Source: Chara braunii
Taxonomy: Eukaryota > Streptophyta > Charophyceae > Charales > Characeae
Assembly: GCA_003427395.1 (NCBI GenBank)
Contig: BFEA01000703.1
Span: 107,049 to 145,715, forward strand
Direction of reading: 5' to 3'
DNA: 38,667 nt
This document shows positions 32,512 through 38,667 of this stretch, in pieces. The notes beneath the pieces are model-generated. The model saw nothing but the letters and a program-made list of their open reading frames with translations, was not told the DNA's origin and searched no databases. The number at the start of each line of letters is the position of its first letter. Position 1 is the first letter of the stretch. The position numbers were made by a program, and so were the translations under genes.

Positions 32512-33518
32512 ACGGTTTTCACCTTTCTGCAGTCACAGATGCGGGCCCTAGAGTTCGATTCCCAGACCTCACTTTGCCCATGTACAGTATCGAGTCGACA
32601 CCCGAGTGTTTGAACCCGTGACCTGTGTTTTGGTAGTTGTTTGTTGTCTGTCGTAGGTCTGTGTAGTGGTCAGGGTTCGATCTGTAGGTCTGTCGATTAG
32701 GAGTCACAGCTTTGTAGAGGTCGTAGCTGTAGGTACTCTGAAAGGTCAAGGTAGTAGCTTCTACAGTCCTGAAAGGTCAAGGTCGTAGCTGCTACAGTAC
32801 CCGAAAGGCCAAGTCCACAGACTTCCGGAAGTGGCCTTTCAAAGTGTCTCACGCTTAGTCAGAGGCAAGTGGGCAAGTGGTGAGCCAACTGCGTTACGTC
32901 GGCAGTGCGACTGCATCAAGTTGGCAGTGCAAACCCATGCAGTCAGCGGTCCCGGTCCCAGTCAGTCAGAGTCCAGTCAAGCAAGTACCGTGTGGGACTG
33001 TGTGCACCAAGGGCCTGGGAAAGAGGCAGACCAACGAGTTACAGAAGTATAAATCAAGAGGCAGCGCCCAGCCATTCATTCATTCGCTGCGTAAGCCATG
33101 CGGAAGCGCTGCTACAGCGTCTTTTGCGAAGGTGGTCTGCAGGTTGCCCGAAGACGAAGTGGGCCGAGGAGAGACAGCGTAGTCATAGTTAGTAGTAGTA
33201 GGGCGGCCATAGCCGCTGCAGTGTTAGAGGTTAGTGAGCGTGTACAAGTGAATGTACGTGGGTGTATTCAGGGTGACCCAGAGTTGAGTGCGGGTGAACG
33301 GTGGTGTTGAACACAGTGACGAGTGTTGCGATGAACAGGCGCTGATGCGCCATAGTCTGTTGAAGCGAGTTTACATCTGAGCTGTGTTCTTGGTTGCCAT
33401 ATCTCTGAGCTTGGTGTGGGCGCTGTGCGCCAGTGTGAATCGCCATCTGTTTGCATATATGTGAAGTGGAAGTGAAAGCGAGCGTGATTGCAGGAGCCAG
33501 AACCGGGAGGTTCTGTTT
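32512..33518 (+). other. Promoter-like spacer between duplicated copies
   Basis: No gene. It holds a 31-32-bp tandem of 'gaaaggtcaaggt.gtagct' (32740-32820), a TATA box (gTATAAATc at about 33047-33055) with ordinary downstream spacing to a possible start near 33080, a hairpin GGCGC-tgat-GCGCC (about 33340-33353), and AGAACC-ggga-GGTTCT (33499-33514). An LTR or a gene promoter would both fit. I cannot define terminal repeats. Confidence 0.35.
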
Positions 33519-33519
33519 A

Positions 33520-33570
<51 letters not shown>
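33519..33570. repeat. (AAT)n microsatellite
   Basis: About 17 AAT units directly before the right copy of the direct duplication. Confidence 0.95.
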
Positions 33571-33571
<1 letters not shown>

Positions 33572-33810
33572 TGGTCATGTGATTGATGGGTGAAATAATA
33601 TGATAAGAGTTGAAATACTCTTGTGCGCTCCTTTTGTGACAGCAGCACCTGCCTGACCAGCATCTACTGCCACCACTGCTGCAGCTGCTGTTGCTACTAC
33701 CACTGCTCTTTCGAGTGCCACTGTCACTCTTGCTCTGATGGTCATTTTCTTCCTCCTCCTCCTTCTCCTCCTCCTTGTCCGTTCTTATCTTCGTTTGTTC
33801 CTGCTCCGAA
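33570..33810. repeat. Direct duplication, right copy
   Basis: Partner of 32250-32511, starting 1.32 kb downstream, with few substitutions and a shorter (TCC)n part. A second CCT-rich tract (33811-33905) follows. Confidence 0.9.
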
Positions 33811-34009
33811 CCTCCTCCTCCTCCTCCTCCTCCCCCTCCTCCCCCTCCTCCCCCTCCTTTTTCTTCTCCCCGTCCTCCTCCTTACTCCTCTTCCTCCCTT
33901 GTTGCTGCTGTCTTCCTCCTACCTCTATTGTTGAATGGCAGATCTACCCGTTTGTAGTAAGAAGGGCACAACTTTTCACAGGTTTGAGTGTTCTTTCTGT
34001 CTTCCACAG

Positions 34010-34079
34010 ATTCGCACAGATGTGATTTCAAATGTGAGGAATAAGAGCTACGAGAAGGCACTCTCTGACATCGAAAAAT
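34010..34079 (+). CDS. Internal exon of a TPR-like (ERICH2-like?) host gene
   Basis: A 70-nt exon is bounded by a strong acceptor (pyrimidine-rich 'ttctttctgtcttccacag' before 34010) and donor (GTAAGC at 34080). Only one frame is open. It reads IRTDVISNVRNKSYEKALSD, then IEK, and leaves one base (T). The exon at 37476 supplies TG, giving Leu and an unbroken frame. The joined peptide has the TPR-like pattern Y-x2-A-L-x7-I-E-L-E-P-E-N. From memory it resembles the C-terminal conserved block of glutamate-rich protein 2 (ERICH2), a cilium- or sperm-linked protein; that identity is tentative. Unlike its surroundings it has normal codon use and no stops. The upstream exon was not found. Confidence 0.6.
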
Positions 34080-34342
34080 GTAAGCTCAGCGACTCTTGAT
34101 TTACACATCCTTTGTAGTGTATACCGTGCCTGATAATGCGTTCCACCAAAAATATAGACAAGAGACAGCTGATGGCCTGTAGATGTTTGGAGAGCATGTG
34201 AGATTTGAGGTAAATGGACTGTTATGCATGACTGTGAAAAGTAGTAGTGAGTCTAGTGACAGCTTACGCACAACAATAAACAAATAAGTAGCAACGTCAG
34301 ATGGACCTTCACAACAGCACAAATTTGCTGCTTAAGGATTGG

Positions 34343-34640
34343 GTGCGAGCCCACAGTCTATAGAGTCTTCCATCTGGTGTGGTGGGTGATAGTCTGCTTT
34401 CATGTTCATCACAGGTACCCTCGAGGGCAATGGTGGGTGCCCAACCGCAACTGGGTTTAGAGTGGGGGATTCAGCACACTGTATAGGGGTTCAGCCTCCT
34501 GATGAGTCGGCAAAACTCTGATGAAACAATCTGTCACACTCTCCCTTAGATCCATTCGACGAAACAGTCTGTCACAGCCCCTTGTTTCTTGTCCTATTCT
34601 CCTTCTCTGCCTACGGTTTGCAGGCCAGTTTCTGTATGAT
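34343..34640 (+). repeat. Hammerhead-bearing repeat, copy 1
   Basis: It shares its course with 36573-37080: 'cccac.gtctatagagt.ttcc', 'gatagtctgcttt', 'tcacaggtacc', 'ggtgccc', 'ttcagcctcctgatgag', 'cagtctgtcacagcccc' and 'ctctgcctac'. It lacks the MITE that interrupts copy 2, so it serves as an approximate empty site. Confidence 0.8.
34475..34571 (+). ncRNA. Hammerhead-ribozyme-like motif 1 (expanded)
   Basis: Core CTGATGA (34499-34505) is followed by GTCGG. A first GAAA occurs at 34523. A second, CGAC-GAAACAGTCTG, occurs at 34557-34571 after an apparent internal duplication. The upstream strand CACACTGT (34475-34482) pairs with ACAGTCTG in 7 of 8 positions, giving a type III layout with A at the predicted cleavage base (34483). 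Stem I is short (GGGG/CCTC) and is separated from the cleavage base by two bases. Activity is doubtful. Confidence 0.45.
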
Positions 34641-34725
34641 GATATATAAGATCTAATTAAGGAGAAATAAAACAGAAGCCACTATGTGCTTCTCTGCCCC
34701 TCTGCCCACAGCTCACCGGGCGGTT

Positions 34726-34798
34726 CCCTATGACTATACATATACGGTTCATCCTCCTGATGAGTCGATGAAACTCTTACGAAACAGTCTGTCATGGG
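34726..34798 (+). ncRNA. Hammerhead-ribozyme-like motif 2 (degenerate)
   Basis: CTGATGA (34757-34763), then GTCGATGAAACTCTTAC, then GAAAC (34781). Stem II is poor (only the outer pairs hold). Flanking CCCTATGAC and GTCATGGG pair with one bulge, so an outer stem is kept. Probably an eroded copy. Confidence 0.4.
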
Positions 34799-34865
34799 CC
34801 CTTCATTTGTTATCCTCTTCTCCCTCTTGCCAAGTGTGCTCTTTTAGTTGATAGATATGTGACAA

Positions 34866-34955
34866 TATATAGTCAAACAGAGCTGCCCGGTAAACCGTAG
34901 GCAGAGAGGGAGAAGAGAACAACAAACGAGGGGCTGTGACAATATATGTATAGAT
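34866..34955 (-). repeat. Inverted piece of the intron repeat
   Basis: The minus strand reads 'gtcacagcccctcgtttgtt' then 'ctctgcctacggtttaccgg', matching the plus-strand text after hammerhead copies 1 and 3. The CTGATGA part is not present. Another short inverted piece lies at 35205-35240. Confidence 0.75.
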
Positions 34956-34989
34956 AATAGGCTACCAGAGTGGCCCGGAACCACTTGCC

Positions 34990-35010
34990 CGGCTGGGCCA
35001 AAAAAAAAAA
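34990..35010. repeat. Short poly(A) run in repeat mosaic
   Basis: Eleven A residues after 'ggctgggcc'. T-rich runs follow at 35035-35085. No gene. Confidence 0.4.
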
Positions 35011-36710
35011 GCCTATTTTCTGCATAATGTAGTTGTTTTTCGGATTTTTTCAAAATTTTTTGGACTTTTTTTCTTTTTTTTTTTGCTGGGACCTTCTGTG
35101 GTCCTTGGCAAGGTCACCCGGGCGGACTGGCTGGTAGCCTAGATAGATGTATAATATATTACTATTATAGTATTATTACATGTATCATCAGATTCATCAT
35201 AGATAACTGCCCGGTGAACCTTAGGCAGAGAGGGAGATAGTCACATATATGATGTGTGAGAAAAATGAATGGTTTCAGTGTGCCCCTCATGTTTGTCTTT
35301 TTCTTCTTTTTTTTTTTCTGTTTGTTTCGCAAAGTGTGCTCTTTTTAGTTCATACTACTTCATAGTTATGTCACTTATGTGACAATATATGACGTCGACG
35401 ATCTCCTTTGGAAAGATGATGTTTTCTTGCCTCTGCAACCCATCTGCACATTCTTCAATGTCAAGAATTACTTCTCTGCTCCCGTGCCGCAGCAGGACAG
35501 TGTGTCATCGGTCTTCGACCTTCTCCTCTGCACCGCTACGGACACTGTTACACTCACTGCAAGCGTCATTGCCTGTGCCACTCTCACTAAATTCACTACA
35601 GTGGCAGGGTTTCTGCGTCTGTTGTGCATAGGGCTGCCCGCCATTTCCTGACTGCATGCACCATCCTCATCCAGACACCATGTTTCCATTTCACGGCCAG
35701 GGACGTTATAGTGAATGCATGGTCTTTTGTGATGCCCGCTCTTCCTTCCTGTTAGCCTGCAACCTACATGCCGTTTGTCGAGAGCGTTTGGTGGGCATGC
35801 TTGTTGTGCTGAGAATGCTCAGCTAGGTCTTCAATCATTCCATGCCATTGCTCACCTGGGCCCTACTGTTGATGACCCCTCTCAGCCCTCTCCCTTAATG
35901 ACATGCAGGCTTCCGCGCCTTTTCTTATTCTTCCCTACCCTGTCATCTTTAATCTGCACAGTGCACCCCATACTTTCCCTTTGTCTTCCTTCAATCTTTC
36001 CTCTCTCTTTATCCCGTCTCCTGTTACCCTTCCTCTTTTCACAGCATGCAAATGGGGCTTAGTGGGCTGTTATGTCATACAGGGATGTAGGCAGCTAGCG
36101 CTCAACTCCGTCAGCGTGGTGAGCCTTGTGCGTGAGAGCCACAGTACAAGGGAGCTAACAGAAAACATCGAAGACAAACCGTGACAAAATCTGAAACAAA
36201 GAAAGAAAAGAACAAACTGCACATGAAAAGACGAAGGAACAGCTTCAATGTCCCGTCTGCTACGTTCTTCGGTTGTTTCACAAAGTGTGCTCCTTTAGTT
36301 GATAAATGTGTGCAATATATTATATGTTTGACTAAATGTATATGCTATTGTACTTATTATACTACATATTATGAGTCAGGGAAACCCCAACTTGGAACAG
36401 CCTGTCCAATCCCCGTATTTTTTCTTGTCCTGGTCTCCCTTTATGCCTACGGTTTACGGGCCGTTCTCAGTGGCTATATATACCTGTCTCTAGTGCCAGT
36501 GGCATCTCTGGAGTGTATTTTCTGCCTGTGACAGATCTTTCTTTGTTTCGTGGGTGTTTTGCTGACTTATGATGGGTGTGAACCCACGGTCTATAGAGTT
36601 TTCCGTCTGGTGGGGGCGAGTGATAGTCTGCTTTGATTTTTGTCACAGGTACCTTGTGGGAAGTGGTTGGTGCCCACCTCATGGTATCAGTTGTCGGTCT
36701 GTCGTTATTC

Positions 36711-36898
36711 TTAAATCACCAGTACTTGGCCCAGGTATCAGCCGCCGCGCCTTTAGGGCTTCGGGGTACCGGACCACAATGGCTGGAAGCGCCAGCCAAA
36801 AAAAAATTGAAACGGTACCCCGGCGCTTCGGCAAAAATCGCCACGCAGGGGCATTCCAGGCTCGGCATTGATAGCTGGGCCAAGTACTGGTGGTTTAA
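36711..36898. mobile_element. TTAA-ended MITE, copy 3 (best preserved)
   Basis: 188 bp. The left end is TTAAATCACCAGTACTTGGC and the right end, reverse-complemented, is TTAAACCACCAGTACTTGGC; both then read CCA. That is a 23-bp terminal inverted repeat with one mismatch. A central hairpin GGCTGG-aagcg-CCAGCC lies at 36781-36797, and a further inner pair is 'gcttcggggtacc' against 'ggtaccccggcgc'. No coding. The related repeat at 34343-34640 lacks it. Confidence 0.82.
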
Positions 36899-36955
36899 CT
36901 GCAACGGGGTTAAGGTGGGTTGTCACTGAACCGTATCATTAGTTCAGGGACTCTG

Positions 36956-37013
36956 CAGACTGTACAGAGTTCAGCCTCCTGATGAGTTGGTGAAACTCCG
37001 ACGCAACAGTCTG
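36956..37013 (+). ncRNA. Hammerhead-ribozyme-like motif 3 (best stem III)
   Basis: Read as a type III hammerhead: CAGACTGT (36956-36963), predicted cleavage base A (36964), short stem I GAG/CTC with loop TTCAGC, CTGATGA (36979-36985), stem II GTTGG-TGAAACT-CCGAC (five pairs with one G-U), then GCAA and ACAGTCTG, which pairs perfectly over 8 bp with the start. Two defects are visible: the second core residue after stem II is C instead of A (GCAA for GAAA), and two bases separate the cleavage base from stem I. The fold is clear; cleavage by this copy is unlikely. Confidence 0.55.
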
Positions 37014-37130
37014 TCACAGCCCCTCGTTTGTTGTCCTCTTCTCCCTCTCTGCCTACAGGTTGTCGGGCAGTTCTGTTTGACAATATGTACTTGTATATAG
37101 TCACATATCTATGAACCAAAAGAGCTCACT

Positions 37131-37475
37131 TTGCAAAACATATGATATATATATATTTTTTAAATAGTAAAAATACACAAGACAAACATGAAGAGCACAC
37201 TGAAACCATTCTTTTTTATCATTCTTCTTTTAACATAATTGTTTTTTTTATTAATTTAAATCATTTTTTAATTCTTTGAATGCAGCTCCTAATTGCATTA
37301 AATTTCTTAGCTTGTGCTGTTTTTTCTTCCCCATCGCCCTTCTTCGTGAGTGTAATTTTCATGAGTGCTTCTCTTGGACCTTCTTTGGGAGAGGGGGGAA
37401 AAAAGTTTGTTTTCGTTTTCCAGTTCTTTTTCCCATTAACCGTTAGCTTCTTCTCTCCGTTTTAAACTTCCCCAG
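37131..37475 (+). other. Intron end, AT-rich; branch and pyrimidine tract
   Basis: Contains (AT)n (37142-37158) and an inverted piece of the intron repeat: 37180-37230 is the reverse complement of 35262-35310, sharing the 'atggtttcagtgtgc' and 'catgtttgtctt' texts. T-rich sequence then leads to the 3' splice site before 37476 ('ttctctccgttttaaacttccccag'). Confidence 0.5.
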
Positions 37476-37547
37476 TGATAGAGCTGGAGCCAGAAAACCA
37501 GATTGCGCAGGAGTTTCGTCCTTTGCTGATGGAGAAAATCGAGCTAG
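37476..37547 (+). CDS. Second exon of the TPR-like (ERICH2-like?) host gene
   Basis: A 72-nt exon lies between acceptor CCCCAG and donor GTAAAG. Its two leading bases complete the Leu codon begun at 34079. The frame then reads IELEPENQIAQEF, RPLLMEKIEL, and leaves a G. It completes the TPR-like helix B with the P-x-N turn and a second amphipathic helix, the pattern I recall from ERICH2-type proteins. The other two frames hold stops or lack the phase match. It directly precedes a 430-bp pyrimidine tract in the next intron. Joining of the two exons is inferred from splice signals and phase only. Confidence 0.6.
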
Positions 37548-37610
37548 GTAAAGAGAAAGCATAAAGGAAAAAAAGAAGACATTGATAAAGCCACTGAAGA
37601 GGCCCCATTC

Positions 37611-38045
37611 TTGAGGGGCATCCCTCCTCTTCTGTCTTCTTCTCCCTTCCTTGTCTTCCTCCTTGCTGGATCCTCCCTCTTCCTCCTCCTCCTTCCAATT
37701 CGCCCTTGCCCTGCATCTTCCTCCTCCTCCTGCTGCTCCTCCTCCTCCCCCTCCTCCTGCTTCTCCTGCTCCCCCTCACTCTTCCTCCTCCTCCTACCCT
37801 TGTCCTTCCCCCTTCTGCTCCTTGCCCTTTCTCCTCCTTGTCTTCTGTATCCTCTCTCTTCCTCCTTTTCCGCTCCCTCTCCCAACTCGTCGTCGTTACC
37901 TTGTCTCTTTCTCCTCCTCCTCCTCCTCCTCCTCCTCCTTGTCCTCCCCCTCACTCTTTTTCTCCACTTCCTACCCCTTGTTCTTCTCCCTGCTTCTCCT
38001 CCTCCTGTTTCTCGCCCTTCTCCTCCTCCTTGTCCTTCACATGCT
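37611..38045. repeat. 430-bp polypyrimidine (CCT/TTC) tract
   Basis: Almost pure C+T on the plus strand with many TCC/CTC triplets. Ser/Leu/Pro-rich plus frames and Arg/Glu-rich minus frames are artefacts. Such tracts can adopt triplex (H-) DNA. It lies between the exon at 37476 and a possible last exon. Confidence 0.9.
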
Positions 38046-38055
38046 CATCATTTAG

Positions 38056-38132
38056 GAACCCGTGTAGAATCATATGAGGTTTTGTCGATGGTTTCACATT
38101 CCCATCCTATAAGGCTGCCTCTGAATCGGTGA
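38056..38132 (+). CDS. Possible terminal exon of the TPR-like gene
   Basis: After a pyrimidine tract and 'catcatttag', two bases complete the Gly codon left open at 37547. The frame then reads TRVESYEVLSMVSHSHPIRL, PLNR and a TGA at 38130-38132. The phase fits, but the acceptor is weaker and the peptide matches nothing I know. It may be chance. Confidence 0.25.
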
Positions 38133-38480
38133 CAAACTCAGAAATGTTCACTTCTGAGAGACTGGTGATTTGGCCCGGCCGGCTTTTTGGGAGCCGCGGC
38201 ACTGCAGCCAGCTTTTTGGGTGCAATCAGCTTTTGGGGAGCAGCAGTGCTGCAGCACCCAGAAAACTGGCTGAGTCAAACCACAGCGTCCCTCCAGGGCC
38301 CAGCTCTGCAAAAGTTGTATCAACTTGTATGCCATTTCAGCAAAGCAGTTTCATCCAGGGACACTGTTCCATTTCCAGGTATAAGAGATCTTGGCCTGTT
38401 ACATACTTCAATGAGTATGGGCAGAACCAAAGATCAACCAATATAGGATGAGCATTTATGCAGCGGAAGTCTGATAACGA
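38133..38480. other. No gene recognised
   Basis: Contains 'agctttttggg' and 'agcttttggggagcagcagt' doublets with G-rich text. Could be 3' UTR of the preceding gene or another repeat. Confidence 0.35.
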
Positions 38481-38534
38481 ACTGACTCACATAGACTGAC
38501 TCACATAGACTGACTCACATAGACTGACCTACAT
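38481..38534. repeat. 14-bp tandem repeat ACTGACTCACATAG
   Basis: Three exact units and a fourth imperfect one. 38535-38667 runs to the window end without a recognised feature. Confidence 0.9.
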
Positions 38535-38667
38535 GGCATCACTCCACACACATACAATCATGAGATGGTGGGGTCTGGGTCATTTATAGACGATACCCAG
38601 ATCCCGTACACACATACACAGATGAAAGGTGGGAGGAGAGACGAAGGAGGTAGGAGGTAGATCACAC

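Larger units (their letters stand above)
36573..37080 (+). repeat. Hammerhead-bearing repeat, copy 2, split by a MITE
   Basis: Collinear with 34343-34640 except for extra sequence from about 36676 to 36896, which includes the TTAA MITE. After the MITE the match resumes at 'aac.gcaac.gggtt' and continues through the hammerhead motif to 'ctctgcctac'. Confidence 0.8.
34080..37475 (+). other. Large intron (3.4 kb) filled with repeats
   Basis: The intron is implied by donor GTAAGC and acceptor 'cttccccag', with phase 1 on both sides. It holds multiple direct and inverted pieces of a repeat with the texts 'caaagtgtgctc..ttagttgata', 'gtcacagcccctcgtttgtt' and 'ctctgcctacggttt' (34345-34670, 34800-34955, 35205-35240, 35262-35400, 36282-36330, 36410-36480, 36573-37130, 37100-37230), plus a MITE. 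35400-36200 has no recognised gene; a pyrimidine-rich stretch lies at 35880-36050. Confidence 0.55.

Noticed and set aside
32253-32522. Glu/Ser-rich minus-strand protein of 89 codons
   Set aside because: Its Glu run is the (TCC)n microsatellite, which varies in length between the duplicated copies.
32550-32566. 'gagttcgattccca' as a tRNA or SINE B box
   Set aside because: No A box at proper spacing and no cloverleaf could be folded around it.
34499-34505. CTGATGA as a C box of a C/D snoRNA
   Set aside because: No D box with a terminal stem at the right spacing. The GTCGG and GAAAC partners with stem-III pairing fit a hammerhead better.
36682-36692. TGGTATCAG as a retrozyme primer binding site
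   Set aside because: Only nine bases match initiator tRNA-Met, and the sister repeat at 34343-34640 lacks it.
37611-38132. 173-codon Ser/Leu/Pro-rich plus-strand frame
   Set aside because: Mostly polypyrimidine tract. Only the last about 25 codons are considered, as a weak terminal exon.

Overview
The window is nuclear DNA from a eukaryote, and nearly all of it is repeats. Genes are decayed, simple-sequence tracts are frequent, poly(A)-tailed retroposons occur, and one pair of spliced exons stands out. Two chromovirus-like (Ty3/gypsy) retrotransposons primed by an initiator-Met-type tRNA, ACGT-core motif arrays and the style of the gag proteins suggest a streptophyte. A charophyte alga such as Chara braunii is my best guess from memory; the sequence alone does not prove it. 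No bacterial operon, rRNA, intact tRNA or CRISPR is present.

Layout. 1-7541: mixed old repeats: GC-rich retroposon pieces with (AAAT)n tails (1-115, 5461-5745), a 245-bp tandem duplication (2554-3050), an A-tailed retroposon end (3060-3205), a TTAA-ended MITE (4559-4756) and a LINE ORF1-like pseudogene (5746-6551, minus). 7542-16159: a mosaic LTR retrotransposon on the minus strand. Its left LTR and pol belong to one family; its gag, leader and right LTR (15019-16159) belong to another. The joint is near 11790. 16537-17800: a probable solo LTR, abutting the next element. About 17791-26322: a second, nearly full-length minus-strand Ty3/gypsy element with two alike LTRs, PBS, gag with a CCHC knuckle, and pol ending in a chromodomain. 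Its catalytic residues are damaged.

26323-32155: LINE territory. A minus-strand LINE fragment carries the 5' part of U6 snRNA, and a plus-strand LINE (27600-32155) is preceded by the 3' part of U6. Both look like U6-LINE chimeras. A second TTAA MITE lies at 27076-27229.

32157-33905: tandem and direct duplications, microsatellites and a promoter-like region. 34010-38132: the only piece that looks like a host gene. Two exons (34010-34079 and 37476-37547) have strong splice sites and matching phase. Together they encode a TPR-like segment resembling the C-terminal part of ERICH2-type proteins. The 3.4-kb intron between them is packed with copies of a repeat that carries hammerhead-ribozyme-like motifs (three copies, one with a perfect 8-bp stem III). 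One repeat copy is interrupted by a third TTAA MITE. The most notable points are the hammerhead family, the two U6-LINE chimeras, the three related TTAA MITEs and the two-family mosaic retroelement.
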